From assembly GCF_003818135.1 (NCBI RefSeq), contig NZ_RPOH01000023.1:1-42467 (forward strand): a DNA stretch of 42,467 nt, given 5' to 3'. The position numbers and the translations under genes were made by a program. The first letter of the stretch is position 1; each line of letters opens with the position of its first letter. Of the stretch, positions 27,162-35,850 are shown one piece after another. Source of the DNA: Buttiauxella warmboldiae. Lineage in GTDB: Bacteria; Pseudomonadota; Gammaproteobacteria; Enterobacterales; Enterobacteriaceae. The notes below the pieces were generated by a model. The model made no database searches. It had not been told where the DNA came from and worked only from the letters and a program-made list of their open reading frames with translations.

Positions 27162-27827
27162 TCAACCGGGTAGTAATGCCTGATTTTCAGACTTATCTGC
27201 CAGCCGTTTCAATAACATATTCAGCATAACGCCGTACATCGGCAGGAAGAAGGCCAGGCTGATTAACACTTTGAAGCAGTAATCCACCACGGCAATTTCG
27301 ACCCAGTGCTGGGCCATAAAGGCATCCGGGCTGCGCCAGAAGGCGATAAAGAAGAAGGAAAGCGTGTCGCTGATATTACCAAACAGCGTGGATGCGGTGG
27401 GCGCAAGCCACCAGTAGCGGCTCTGGCGCAGGCGGTTAAAGACATGCACATCCAGAATCTGGCCCAGCGCGTAAGCCATAAAGCTCGCGACGGCGATACG
27501 GGCAACGAACAGGTTGAAGTGCAGCAGCGCCTCGAATCCTTGCCAGCTGCCCATATAAAACAGGGCTGAAATACCATAGGAGATAATCAGCGCAGGCAGC
27601 ATGACGGCAAAGATAATACGACGCGCCAGCGGGGCGCCAAAAATACGTACCGTCAGATCGGTTGCGAGGAAAATAAACGGGAAGCTAAACGCGCCCCAGG
27701 TGGTGTGGAAGCCAAACACCGAGACCGGTAACTGCACCAGATAGTTGCTGGAGGTGATGATCAGCAAATGGAATAGCGATAGCCAGAACAGCGCTTTAGC
27801 GCGCTGAGTCGAATTGAACTGCGTCAT
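27162..27827 (-). CDS. yhhQ: Queuosine precursor (preQ0/preQ1) transporter YhhQ
   Basis: This 221-aa inner-membrane protein with six to seven hydrophobic segments belongs to the YhhQ/QPTR family, shown in E. coli to take up 7-deazaguanine precursors of queuosine. The sequence closely follows E. coli (KALFWLSLFHLLIITSSNYL at the start). It is divergent from tusA. No riboswitch-like structure was recognised in the leader. Confidence 0.96.
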   Translation of the reverse strand: MTQFNSTQRAKALFWLSLFHLLIITSSNYLVQLPVSVFGFHTTWGAFSFPFIFLATDLTVRIFGAPLARRIIFAVMLPALIISYGISALFYMGSWQGFEALLHFNLFVARIAVASFMAYALGQILDVHVFNRLRQSRYWWLAPTASTLFGNISDTLSFFFIAFWRSPDAFMAQHWVEIAVVDYCFKVLISLAFFLPMYGVMLNMLLKRLADKSENQALLPG

Positions 27828-28001
27828 TATTGTCGCCTTTTTGGTGAAAGGGGTGAGGGAACCCTGATGTTTTAAAGCGGGTGCGATGATACTGCGTTAC
27901 ACCTGCTTTGCAACGGTTAATTTTAGCGCAATCGTTCACGTCACTTGCACCAGAATTTACCGGGCGTAAACTATCGCGGTTTGATAAACCCGAGACCGCA
28001 G

Positions 28002-28247
28002 ATGACCGATTTTTTTTCCCATCCCGACCATACTCTTGACGCCCTGGGGCTGCGCTGCCCGGAACCGGTGATGATGGTGCGCAAAACCGTACGCGGCATG
28101 CAGCCTGGTGAAACGCTGCTGGTGATTGCCGACGATCCTGCAACCACGCGCGACATCCCCGGCTTTTGCCTTTTTATGGAACACGAACTGCTTGCTAAAC
28201 AAGTCGACTCATTGCCTTATCAATACCTGCTGCGTAAAGGCCAGTAA
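28002..28247 (+). CDS. tusA: Sulfur carrier protein TusA
   Basis: This 81-aa cytoplasmic sulfur carrier receives persulfide sulfur from IscS and passes it to TusBCD for tRNA 2-thiolation. The active Cys19 is in the CPEP motif (LGLRCPEPV). The start at 28002 gives the exact family length; the upstream in-frame ATG at 27945 is rejected. In E. coli tusA faces zntA directly; here about 3.9 kb of accessory DNA separates them. Confidence 0.97.
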   Translation: MTDFFSHPDHTLDALGLRCPEPVMMVRKTVRGMQPGETLLVIADDPATTRDIPGFCLFMEHELLAKQVDSLPYQYLLRKGQ

Positions 28248-28315
28248 CCTCGCTCCAGCCCCTGGCTTTCCTGCTTTGGGCTTCTGAACCCTAATTTCAT
28301 TTTTTTATCGCTTTT

Positions 28316-28331
28316 TGTGAAGTGCTTCACC
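28316..28331 (+). promoter_or_regulatory. CRP-binding site of the TRAP operon
   Basis: TGTGA-AGTGCT-TCACC matches the CRP core at 9 of 10 positions. Its centre at 28323.5 would be at about -41 if transcription starts near 28365 from a weak -10 such as TAGTCT (28348-28353), which is class II spacing. Confidence 0.75.
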
Positions 28332-28369
28332 CTCGCTTTTCTCCACGTAGTCTAGCTTTTAATCGATAA

Positions 28370-28388
28370 ATTAAAACAATGTTTTATT
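28370..28388. promoter_or_regulatory. KdgR operator of the TRAP operon
   Basis: The sequence contains a perfect 15-bp palindrome TAAAACA-A-TGTTTTA and agrees with the KdgR consensus AATRAAAYRNYRTTTYATT at 17 of 18 defined positions. KdgR is the enterobacterial repressor of pectin and hexuronate catabolism. The box lies between the likely promoter and the dctP start codon, a position suited to repression. Confidence 0.8.
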
Positions 28389-28425
28389 TCTTATCGCAAA
28401 TTCCTACCTCTGCTGGAGCGACACA

Positions 28426-29409
28426 ATGAAGAAGACCTTTCTGCCTGTTTTTGCTGGTTTATGCCTGTCCGGCGCGTCAATGCTGTTGACGCAGACCGCT
28501 TTTGCCCAGGTGATTAAAGCTGCCGACGTTCACCCGGAAGGTTATCCGAACGTGGTTGCGGTGCAGCACATGGGTGAAAAACTCAAACAACAAACCAACG
28601 GTGATTTAGAGATAAAAGTTTTCCCGAGCGGGGTGCTGGGCGATGAAAAACAGATGATTGAACAGGCGCAAATGGGGGCGCTCGATATGATCCGCGTGTC
28701 GATGGCGCCGGTTGCCGCGATCCTGCCGGATGTTGAAGTCTTTACCCTTCCCTATGTGTTCCGCGATGAAGATCATATGCACAAAGTGATCGACGGCGAT
28801 TTGGGCAAACAGATTGGCGATAAGCTGACTAATAACCCGAAATCCCGCCTGGTCTTCTTAGGCTGGATGGATTCCGGCACGCGTAATCTGATTACCAAAA
28901 ATCCGGTAGTGAAACCGGAAGACCTCAAGGGCATGAAAATCCGCGTTCAGGGCAGTCCGGTGGCGCTGGCTACCCTCAAACAGATGGGGGCGAACTCGGT
29001 CGCCATGGGGGTGAGCGAAGTGTATAGCGGGATGCAAACCGGAGTCATTGACGGCGCAGAAAACAACCCGCCAACTTTTATTGCCCACAACTACATGCCG
29101 GTCGCCAAAAACTACACCCTGAGCGGGCACTTCATCACCCCAGAAATGCTGCTTTATTCCAAAGTGAAGTGGGACAAACTGACGCCCGAACAGCAGCAAA
29201 AAATCCTGAAGCTGGCGCGCGACGCGCAAATGGAACAGCGTGAATTGTGGAATGCCTATAACAAGCAGGCGCTGGAAAAAATGAAAGCCGGTGGCGTGCA
29301 GTTCCATGAAATCGACAAAGCCTGGTTTGTGAAAGCGACTGAGCCGGTGCGCAAACAGTATGGCGATAAGCATCAGGAATTGATGAAAGCGATTGCTGAC
29401 GTTAAGTAA
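28426..29409 (+). CDS. TRAP transporter periplasmic solute-binding protein (DctP family), probable hexuronate
   Basis: This 327-aa periplasmic protein captures a carboxylate substrate for the TRAP permease. The signal peptide covers about residues 1-27 (ending FAQ/V). The mature protein has the DctP fold: KVFPSGVLGDEKQMIEQAQ, the conserved arginine region GMKIRVQGSP that pairs with the substrate carboxylate, and GMQTGVIDGAENNPPTF. The KADVHPEGYP start resembles uronate-binding family members, and the KdgR box upstream supports D-galacturonate or D-glucuronate as substrate (inference). It is the first gene of a three-gene operon. Confidence 0.92.
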   Translation: MKKTFLPVFAGLCLSGASMLLTQTAFAQVIKAADVHPEGYPNVVAVQHMGEKLKQQTNGDLEIKVFPSGVLGDEKQMIEQAQMGALDMIRVSMAPVAAILPDVEVFTLPYVFRDEDHMHKVIDGDLGKQIGDKLTNNPKSRLVFLGWMDSGTRNLITKNPVVKPEDLKGMKIRVQGSPVALATLKQMGANSVAMGVSEVYSGMQTGVIDGAENNPPTFIAHNYMPVAKNYTLSGHFITPEMLLYSKVKWDKLTPEQQQKILKLARDAQMEQRELWNAYNKQALEKMKAGGVQFHEIDKAWFVKATEPVRKQYGDKHQELMKAIADVK

Positions 29410-29434
29410 CTTTTTGTTTTGTGAGGGTTTACTT

Positions 29435-29944
29435 ATGTCGCAACGCTACTCAGACTTAATGGATAAAGTGTATTTGCTGGCGATGATTGTCGCAGGGCTG
29501 TCGCTACTGGTGATGACAATCATTATTCCGATTGGCATTTTCTCGCGCTATGTCCTTAACCGTGGGGAATCCTGGCCGGAACCGGTGGCGATAATCTGCA
29601 TGGTGACCTTCACGTTTATCGGCGCGGCGGTCAGTTACCGCGCCGGTTCACACATCGCGGTGAATATGCTGACAGACCGTCTGCCGCAGGCAATACAGCG
29701 GCTGTGCGCACGTACTGTCGATTTGCTGATGCTGCTTATTTCGCTGGTGATGTTCTATTACAGCTTCTATCTGTGTGCAGATTTATGGGAACAGCCCGTT
29801 GCCGAATTCCCGATCCTCACATCCGGTCAAACCTACCTTCCGCTGCCCGTGGGCGCGATTTTACTGATTCTGTTTGTTGTCGAGCGATTACTGTTTGGCT
29901 CTCAAGAGAACCGACCAATAGTGCTGCTGGGTAATCACGGTTAA
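29435..29944 (+). CDS. TRAP transporter small membrane subunit (DctQ family)
   Basis: This 169-aa inner-membrane protein has four transmembrane segments and is the small subunit that pairs with DctM. The start at 29435 is preceded by GTGAGGG; an in-frame ATG at 29393 lies inside dctP and is rejected. It contains the family motif RYVLNRGESWPEPVA near the first periplasmic side. It is 25 nt after dctP and 14 nt before dctM. Confidence 0.92.
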   Translation: MSQRYSDLMDKVYLLAMIVAGLSLLVMTIIIPIGIFSRYVLNRGESWPEPVAIICMVTFTFIGAAVSYRAGSHIAVNMLTDRLPQAIQRLCARTVDLLMLLISLVMFYYSFYLCADLWEQPVAEFPILTSGQTYLPLPVGAILLILFVVERLLFGSQENRPIVLLGNHG

Positions 29945-29958
29945 GACCAGGGGATAAC

Positions 29959-31248
29959 ATGGACGCATTTATTTTATTAGCAACGCTTGCGGTGCTGCTC
30001 GCTGTAGGAATGCCCGTCGCCTTTGCCGTAGGGCTGAGCGCCATGGTTGGTGCGCTATGGATAGATTTGCCGCTGGAAGCGATCATGATTCAAATCACCA
30101 GCGGGGTGAACAAATTTACGCTGCTGGCGATCCCATTCTTCATTCTGGCAGGGGCCATCATGGCGGAAGGCGGCATTGCCCGTCGCCTGGTCAACTTTGC
30201 CTATATCTTCGTCGGTTTTATTCGTGGCGGCCTATCGCTGGTGAATATCGTGGCCTCCACCTTCTTCGGCGCCATTTCCGGCTCGTCGGTGGCGGATACG
30301 GCATCCATCGGCAGCGTGATGATCCCGGAAATGGAGAAAAAGGGCTATCCGCGTGAATATGCGGCGGCAGTCACCGCGAGTGGATCGGTGCAGGCGATTT
30401 TGATTCCGCCAAGCCATAACTCGGTGATTTACTCGCTGGCGGCGGGCGGCACGGTGTCGATTGCCACGCTGTTTATCGCTGGCGTGCTGCCGGGATTATT
30501 ACTCGGTGTGTCGCTAATGGTGATGTGTCTTGGCTTCGCCCATAAACGCGGTTACCCGAAAGGCGATCGCATTCCTTTCAAACAGGCGGTGAAGATTTTC
30601 TTCGACGCGCTCTGGGGCCTGATGACGGTAGTTATCATCCTCGGCGGAATTCTTAGCGGGGTATTCACCGCCACGGAATCTGCGGCCGTTGCCTGCGTCT
30701 GGGCGTTCTTCGTCACCATGTTTATCTATCGTGATTACAAATGGAATGAGCTGCCTAAGTTAATGTTCCGTACCGTAAAAACCGTCTCTATCGTGATGAT
30801 TTTGATCGGTTTTGCTGCCGCCTTTGGCGCGGTGATGACCTACATGCAGCTGCCTGCGCGCATCACGGAGTTCTTCACCTCGCTGTCTGATAACAAATAC
30901 GTCATTCTGATGTACCTCAATATCATGCTGCTGCTGATTGGCACGCTGATGGATATGGCGCCGATTATCCTGATCCTCACCCCGGTACTCCTGCCGGTAA
31001 CCAACGCGCTGGGTATCGACCCGGTTCATTTCGGCATGATAATGATGGTGAATCTCGGGATTGGGTTAATTACCCCGCCCGTGGGATCGGTGCTGTTTGT
31101 CGCCAGCGCGGTGAGTAAACAGAAAATCGAAGTGGTGGTGCGTGCCATGCTGCCGTTCTACGCGATGCTGCTGGTGGTGCTGGCGATGGTGACCTACATT
31201 CCGGCGGTTTCCCTGTGGCTGCCGCATATATTGGGAATGACGAGCTAA
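29959..31248 (+). CDS. TRAP transporter large permease subunit (DctM family)
   Basis: This 429-aa inner-membrane protein has about twelve hydrophobic segments and is the sodium-coupled transport subunit of the TRAP system. Family signatures include GMPVAFAVGLSAM at the start, FFGAISGSSVADTASIGSVM and the late NLGIGLITPPVGSVLFV. It follows dctQ in the same operon and is ended by the hairpin at 31260-31288. Confidence 0.95.
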   Translation: MDAFILLATLAVLLAVGMPVAFAVGLSAMVGALWIDLPLEAIMIQITSGVNKFTLLAIPFFILAGAIMAEGGIARRLVNFAYIFVGFIRGGLSLVNIVASTFFGAISGSSVADTASIGSVMIPEMEKKGYPREYAAAVTASGSVQAILIPPSHNSVIYSLAAGGTVSIATLFIAGVLPGLLLGVSLMVMCLGFAHKRGYPKGDRIPFKQAVKIFFDALWGLMTVVIILGGILSGVFTATESAAVACVWAFFVTMFIYRDYKWNELPKLMFRTVKTVSIVMILIGFAAAFGAVMTYMQLPARITEFFTSLSDNKYVILMYLNIMLLLIGTLMDMAPIILILTPVLLPVTNALGIDPVHFGMIMMVNLGIGLITPPVGSVLFVASAVSKQKIEVVVRAMLPFYAMLLVVLAMVTYIPAVSLWLPHILGMTS

Positions 31249-31259
31249 AAGCCCCAGGA

Positions 31260-31288
31260 TAACCCTCACTGAAACCGAGTGAGGGTTA
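31260..31288. terminator. Hairpin between the TRAP operon and higA
   Basis: TAACCCTCACT (31260-31270) and AGTGAGGGTTA (31278-31288) form an 11-bp perfect stem with a 7-base loop, 12 nt after the dctM stop and overlapping the end of higA by three bases. It resembles the hairpin at 17920-17950. Confidence 0.7.
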
Positions 31289-31696
31289 TATAAAGAGTGC
31301 CGGAGAAATGCCAAAACGTTGCGACAGCTTTCTGATGTGCTCGGTAGTGAGCTGCCGCTCGCCGCGCAATACGCGTGAAACCATAGACTTACTACCAATC
31401 TCATTCTGAAAGTCGTTTTGATTCAGCTGGTACTGATCGATTAGCGTCTTGAGTACCGCAATACCAGGCGGCAGCGCATCCATTTGCTCGCGAAACGCGA
31501 TGACATCCGGCAGATTTTTTTCATAGGCAGAAATTTTAACGCTGACCAGCTCCAGCAACGGGCTGGCGGCATCGTTTGTCAGCAAGTACTCCACCAGCTC
31601 CAGCGCTTGCTGGTACTCTTTTTCACCTGGGTTATCAGCCAGAAAGGGTACGGCGATCTTCAGGGCCTCGGTGGCTTTTAGTGCATCTGCGATCAT
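31286..31696 (-). CDS. higA: Antitoxin HigA
   Basis: This 136-aa antitoxin has a C-terminal Cro/C1-type helix-turn-helix (about residues 78-136, with EIGSKSMVSRVLRGERQLT and FGISPALFI) and an N-terminal dimerisation and toxin-binding part. It closely resembles E. coli HigA (YgjM, 138 aa). It binds and neutralises HigB and represses the pair's promoter. The start overlaps the end of higB by 4 nt, so translation is coupled. The toxin-first order is typical of hig loci. Confidence 0.95.
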   Translation of the reverse strand: MIADALKATEALKIAVPFLADNPGEKEYQQALELVEYLLTNDAASPLLELVSVKISAYEKNLPDVIAFREQMDALPPGIAVLKTLIDQYQLNQNDFQNEIGSKSMVSRVLRGERQLTTEHIRKLSQRFGISPALFI

Positions 31697-32004
31697 CTTT
31701 TCTTTCCCCGGTGGGCTTCGGTAAATCTGATGTAATCCGCATGCGTCATGATGTCGCGCACGTAGAATTTTTGGCGGTCAAAGAATATCAGGGCAATTAA
31801 CTGCAGCTCATTTCGCGCAATATTAATGACGTAATGCTTGTCGAGATATTTAAAATTATCGAGAGTGGGATAAATTTTCCTGAGCGACTCAGGGGTTGGA
31901 AAATGGCCTTTCTCGATAATTCTCGCCAGCATCAGCAACGCCTGTGCATGCTGCGGAAATCTTTGGCTGGCTTCGCTCAGCGCTTTGAGTGAGATTAAGT
32001 GCAT
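31693..32004 (-). CDS. higB: mRNA interferase toxin HigB
   Basis: This 103-aa toxin resembles E. coli HigB (YgjN, 104 aa; MHLI...KAL..A...PQH, PTLDNFKYLDKHYV and a VRDIMTH region). HigB is a RelE-fold, ribosome-dependent mRNA endonuclease. The ribosome site AGGAG is followed by only one base before the ATG, an unusually tight spacing that could reduce toxin translation. It lies directly downstream of the operator at 32018-32065 and is cotranscribed with higA. Confidence 0.93.
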   Translation of the reverse strand: MHLISLKALSEASQRFPQHAQALLMLARIIEKGHFPTPESLRKIYPTLDNFKYLDKHYVINIARNELQLIALIFFDRQKFYVRDIMTHADYIRFTEAHRGKKR

Positions 32005-32017
32005 ACTCCTGCCTGAA

Positions 32018-32065
32018 GTTGACTAATTGGCAACTATATAAGCACCGAGTTGCCAATTAGTCAAC
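32018..32065 (-). promoter_or_regulatory. higBA promoter and operator
   Basis: Two perfect 17-bp inverted arms (32018-32034 and 32049-32065) flank a 14-bp spacer. On the minus strand TTGACT (32064-32059), a 17-bp spacer and TTATAT (32041-32036) form a strong sigma70 promoter. One arm covers the -35 and part of the spacer, and the other covers the start region. This is the expected layout for HigA or HigBA autorepression. Confidence 0.85.
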
Positions 32066-32147
32066 CCGATGCCGTGAGCCGCCATTGTCATTCGTCAGGG
32101 CTTTTCTTACCAGCTCCGCGCTGTAATTGCCCGAGCCTTCACGCAAA

Positions 32148-34355
32148 CTAACGCTTTCGCAGCAACCGCAACGCATTTAGCGTAACCAGTGCCGTTGCGC
32201 CTGAATCTGCTAAAACGGCCAGCCACAAACCGGTCATCCCCAGTAGTGTGGTGATCAGGAAAATCCCTTTCAGCCCCAGCGCAATGGTGATGTTTTGGCG
32301 GATGTTGTTATGCGTTGCCCGAGCCAGGCCGATCATGCTGGCAAGCTCTGTCAGGCGGTTGTGCGTGAGTGCCGCGTCTGCGGTTTCCAGCGCCACATCG
32401 GTGCCGCTGCCCATGGCGATACCAAGAGTGGCGGCTTTCATGGCTGGCGCATCGTTAATACCGTCGCCCACCATCGCCAGCGGCGCGCGGGCGTTGAGCT
32501 CGTTGACCGCGCTGACTTTATCGGCAGGCAGCAGGCTGGCGCGATAATCCATTCCCAGTTCCTGAGCGATTGCAGCCGCAGCCCGCGGGTTATCGCCGGT
32601 CAACATCACGCTCTGAACGCCAATATCATGCAGTGCTGCCACGGCGGCTTTTGCATCGCTGCGTAAAGTATCGCGCAGCGCCAGAACGCCAATTAATTTG
32701 CCTTGTTGCACTGCGGCAATGACCGTTTGACCCTCGGCCTCAAGCTCGGTAATGCGTGCCTGCCACTGCGAATCGAGAACATTTTCTGCGAGTTTCCCCG
32801 GCGTGCTCAGGAGTACGGTTTCGCTGTTGATGGTGGCTTCTACGCCAATCCCTGCCAGCGCCCGATTCGCGCTGGTTTCAGGCAAGGTTAAACCCCGACT
32901 TTGTGCTTCACGCACAATCGCTTGCGCCAGCGGGTGTGACGAACCTTGCTCAACGGCGGCGGCAAGGGCCAGCAGCTGGTTTGGGTGAAGTTCGCCATTG
33001 ACTTCAATGGTGGTCACCTGCGGTTTGCCAGCGGTCAGCGTGCCGGTTTTATCGAAAGCGATATGTTGAATTCTGCCAAGGCGTTCGAGAGCCGCTCCGC
33101 CTTTAATCAACGCGCCACGGCGTGCCGCCGCGGCAAGCCCGGAGGTAATCGCCGCAGGCGTAGAAATCACCAGCGCACACGGGCAGCCGATCAGCAACAG
33201 CGCCAGGCCTTTGTAAATCCATTCGCCCCAGCTTTGTCCGAATAACAGCGGTGGGATAACCGCCGCCAGTAGCGCGATCGCCATAATAATCGGGGTGTAA
33301 ATCCGGCTGAAACGGTCAATGAAACGCTCAATGGGTGCACGGCGTTCATCCGCTTCTTCAATTAAGCGCAGAATGCGGTCAATCGCGCTGTCGCCCGGTT
33401 CTGAAATCACCTCAAGCTGTACTAACCGGTCTACGCTGGTGCTGCCCGCCGGAACTTTCTCGTCGAGCTGGCGTTCGACGGGAATGGATTCTCCGGTTAG
33501 CGCGCTTTCATCGAAACTGGCAAATGGCGTTAACAACCGGCCATCTGCGGGCAAACGCCCTCCAGCCGCAACTTCAATGATATCGCCCGGACGCAAATCA
33601 CCCAGCGCGACGGTTTCGCGTTCGCCGTTACGAATGCGTGTGGCAACTTCGGGTTTTAGCGCCATCAGCGCACTCACGCCGCGGCGCGCGCGGCTGGCGG
33701 CGTAAGATTCCAGACGTTCGCCAATTAAGAACAGCAGCAGTACCATCGCCGCTTCGGCGGTTGCACCGATAAACAGCGCGCCAATCGCGGCGACGCTCAT
33801 TAGTGTTTCGATGGCAAACCAGTTGCCGCTGCGCATCAGGCGCACCGCCTGGCGGGCAATCGGCCACAGGCCAGCCAGCGTGGTGGCGATAAACGCGATG
33901 TTGCCAAATGGAGGGTTAATTTGCTCAACGCCCCAGCTCAGCGCCATCATCACTGCCAGTAAAATGAGCGGTAAATTTTCACGCACAGAAGATGTTTTTG
34001 GCGCGGGCGCGGTGCCGCTTCTCAGCTTGTACCCGGCGGCTATGACGGCTTTTTCAACCTGCGGGCGAATATCATGGGCGGCGGTGACCAGCAGTTTTTG
34101 GGTGGCAAAGAGCACCTGAACACGCTGCACATCTGCCAGCTGCTTAACCGCATTTTCAACTTTGCGGGCGCAGGCGGCGCAATCCATACCATCGACCAGC
34201 CAGCTATAGCGATCAAGGGGCTCGGTAAACGTTGCGCTTGCCGCAGCAGGCTCGGCTTTATCGCAACAGTCATTACCGTGACAGGTATCGGTTTTTACGG
34301 GTAGCGGGCTGAGTTTTGCTTTCGCAAACAGCGGGGATTTTGGGGTGTTGAGCAT
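32148..34355 (-). CDS. zntA: Zn(II)/Pb(II)/Cd(II)-translocating P-type ATPase
   Basis: This 735-aa inner-membrane P1B-type ATPase exports zinc, cadmium and lead. The N-terminus carries a cysteine-containing patch (CHGNDCCDK) and a heavy-metal-associated domain with MDCAAC. The core has eight transmembrane segments with CPC in GCPCALVIS, the phosphorylated Asp in DKTGTLT, the TGES motif and the hinge GDGINDAPA. Length and sequence match E. coli ZntA (732 aa). The gene has a ZntR-type promoter upstream. In E. coli it is convergent with tusA without the TRAP and hig genes between. Confidence 0.98.
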   Translation of the reverse strand: MLNTPKSPLFAKAKLSPLPVKTDTCHGNDCCDKAEPAAASATFTEPLDRYSWLVDGMDCAACARKVENAVKQLADVQRVQVLFATQKLLVTAAHDIRPQVEKAVIAAGYKLRSGTAPAPKTSSVRENLPLILLAVMMALSWGVEQINPPFGNIAFIATTLAGLWPIARQAVRLMRSGNWFAIETLMSVAAIGALFIGATAEAAMVLLLFLIGERLESYAASRARRGVSALMALKPEVATRIRNGERETVALGDLRPGDIIEVAAGGRLPADGRLLTPFASFDESALTGESIPVERQLDEKVPAGSTSVDRLVQLEVISEPGDSAIDRILRLIEEADERRAPIERFIDRFSRIYTPIIMAIALLAAVIPPLLFGQSWGEWIYKGLALLLIGCPCALVISTPAAITSGLAAAARRGALIKGGAALERLGRIQHIAFDKTGTLTAGKPQVTTIEVNGELHPNQLLALAAAVEQGSSHPLAQAIVREAQSRGLTLPETSANRALAGIGVEATINSETVLLSTPGKLAENVLDSQWQARITELEAEGQTVIAAVQQGKLIGVLALRDTLRSDAKAAVAALHDIGVQSVMLTGDNPRAAAAIAQELGMDYRASLLPADKVSAVNELNARAPLAMVGDGINDAPAMKAATLGIAMGSGTDVALETADAALTHNRLTELASMIGLARATHNNIRQNITIALGLKGIFLITTLLGMTGLWLAVLADSGATALVTLNALRLLRKR

Positions 34356-34391
34356 CTGCCCTCCGGGGTAATGATAATGTTCTCATTACCC

Positions 34392-34423
34392 ATGTTACTC
34401 TCTGGAGTTGACTCCAGAGTCAA
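34392..34423 (-). promoter_or_regulatory. ZntR-regulated promoter of zntA
   Basis: On the minus strand TTGACT (34423-34418) and TAACAT (34397-34392) are separated by 20 bp, the long spacer typical of MerR-family promoters. The spacer holds a perfect 9-bp inverted repeat CTCTGGAGT-TG-ACTCCAGAG (34400-34419), the ZntR binding site. ZntR untwists the promoter when zinc is bound. Confidence 0.93.
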
Positions 34424-34437
34424 GAGGGAAATTTGAG

Positions 34438-34455
34438 GGGCGGTAAAAACCGCCC
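34438..34455 (-). terminator. Hairpin after yhhN
   Basis: GGGCGGT (34438-34444) and ACCGCCC (34449-34455) pair around AAAA, just after the yhhN stop. No clear T tract follows on the minus strand, so it is a weak terminator at best. Confidence 0.5.
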
Positions 34456-34461
34456 GCAGGG

Positions 34462-35088
34462 TCAAATATACAGAGCGCGTACAATCATAAAGTGCCCGGC
34501 AAAATAGCAGGCTGCAGCGATGGCGCTGTCACCCGTGAAGCGGCGGCGGTAGTGGCTACCCAGCCACACGATATTCCCCAACAGCAATAGCGTGGCACCG
34601 ATAAAGCCCGAGAAGCCTGGCCGCGTTGGCAGGTAGAAATAAAGCTCGCCCGCCAGCCATACCATCACCAGCGTCATGCCGATAAACGTCAGAATCGGCC
34701 AGCGGAAGGTTTCGAGGCGCGTCCAGATAACGGCAACCAGCAAGGCTCCCACAATCAGCAAGACCAGCGGCAACGGCCAGAAGAGGCTGAACGTCATCTG
34801 GCTGGCGAAATAGAGGGTGTAAAGCAGGTGCGAGAGGAAAAATGCGCCGATGGCGTACAGCATGCGCTGAGTGGGCAGCAGCGTGAGGGCATCACCCAGC
34901 AGGGTTGCCAGCAGGCCCGCCACAATCAGGTAGCCCGTCGCGTTCAGCATCGGCGCCTGCCACGCCAGCAGTAATAAAAGTAAGAGCGTGACGGGTTTAA
35001 ACACCCAGCGTTGCCAGCCTGGCCCACGATAGGAAGCGTCTACGTACAACCATCCGGAAAAGAATACAGCGATAAAAGACCAGAGCAT
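34462..35088 (-). CDS. yhhN: YhhN/TMEM86-family membrane protein
   Basis: This 208-aa inner-membrane protein has about seven to eight hydrophobic segments. It is the same length as E. coli YhhN. The family includes animal TMEM86 lysoplasmalogenases, but the bacterial function is not established. It is divergent from yhhM, as in E. coli. Confidence 0.93.
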   Translation of the reverse strand: MLWSFIAVFFSGWLYVDASYRGPGWQRWVFKPVTLLLLLLLAWQAPMLNATGYLIVAGLLATLLGDALTLLPTQRMLYAIGAFFLSHLLYTLYFASQMTFSLFWPLPLVLLIVGALLVAVIWTRLETFRWPILTFIGMTLVMVWLAGELYFYLPTRPGFSGFIGATLLLLGNIVWLGSHYRRRFTGDSAIAAACYFAGHFMIVRALYI

Positions 35089-35213
35089 AGCGAGTCCCTT
35101 TTTGTATTAGTTAATCTACCGTTGAATTTAAGTCTAGCGGTCAATAGCGACGGATGACAACGTCGCGAGCGGCAGGGTATGCTTAAAAGTGCCTGACAAA
35201 ACGAGATAAATCT

Positions 35214-35570
35214 ATGAGTAAAATGCCCCTTTTTTTCATCGCAGTCGTGGCGATTATCGTCGTGGCGGCATCGTTGCGCTTTGTGCAACAGCGTCGCCAG
35301 AATGCGGAAAATGATGCGGCACCGGTGATGGAAAAAAGCGTGCTGGTGGCGACAAAACGTGAAGCGCCGACTCACGATCGTCGCTCACGGCAACGCGAGG
35401 TCACGCCGGTGGAAGATACGATGCGCTATGAGGTTTGGTTTCGCCCGCAAAGCGGCGGGCTGGAGCTGAAAATGCGGGTGACGGCGCAGGCTTACCACGC
35501 GATAAGCGTTGGCGATAGAGGAACCTTGCAGTATCAGGGGACGCGCTTTGTGGGCTTTATCCCCGAATAA
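35214..35570 (+). CDS. yhhM: DUF2500 protein YhhM
   Basis: This 118-aa protein has one N-terminal membrane segment (about residues 4-22) and a small soluble domain ending in GTLQYQGTRFVGF. It matches the DUF2500 family and E. coli YhhM in length and position. The function is unknown. It converges with yhhL, with no bases between the two stops. Confidence 0.92.
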   Translation: MSKMPLFFIAVVAIIVVAASLRFVQQRRQNAENDAAPVMEKSVLVATKREAPTHDRRSRQREVTPVEDTMRYEVWFRPQSGGLELKMRVTAQAYHAISVGDRGTLQYQGTRFVGFIPE

Positions 35571-35840
35571 TTACTTGCCCTGGCGGAGCTTCTTCTGCCA
35601 GATCAGCAGTTCGAATACGCCAAAGATAAAAATCTTAATCTGCTGGCTGCGGCTGAGCGGCGGGCTGTCTTTCGGCTGGGTCGATTTCAGTAACGCCAGC
35701 TGCATACCGTGCATTAACACGGTGAAAATCAGCGCCACGTTAACGAAGATATTCAGCGGCCGTGGAAACGGATGGAAAATATTCAGCAACAAAAAGGCCC
35801 AGACGCCAAGCATCAATAATCGACCAATATGAATCAACAT
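35571..35840 (-). CDS. yhhL: DUF1145 protein YhhL
   Basis: This 89-aa small membrane protein has two to three hydrophobic segments. The ATG at 35840 gives the E. coli YhhL length; the frame is open to 35942, but that part overlaps rsmD and is rejected. It lies 10 nt downstream of rsmD on the same strand, so the two are probably cotranscribed. Function unknown. Confidence 0.92.
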   Translation of the reverse strand: MLIHIGRLLMLGVWAFLLLNIFHPFPRPLNIFVNVALIFTVLMHGMQLALLKSTQPKDSPPLSRSQQIKIFIFGVFELLIWQKKLRQGK

Positions 35841-35850
35841 CACCCGCTCC

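Noticed and set aside
27828-28001. A preQ1 riboswitch upstream of yhhQ
   Set aside because: No compact pseudoknot with the expected conserved bases was recognised in the yhhQ leader.
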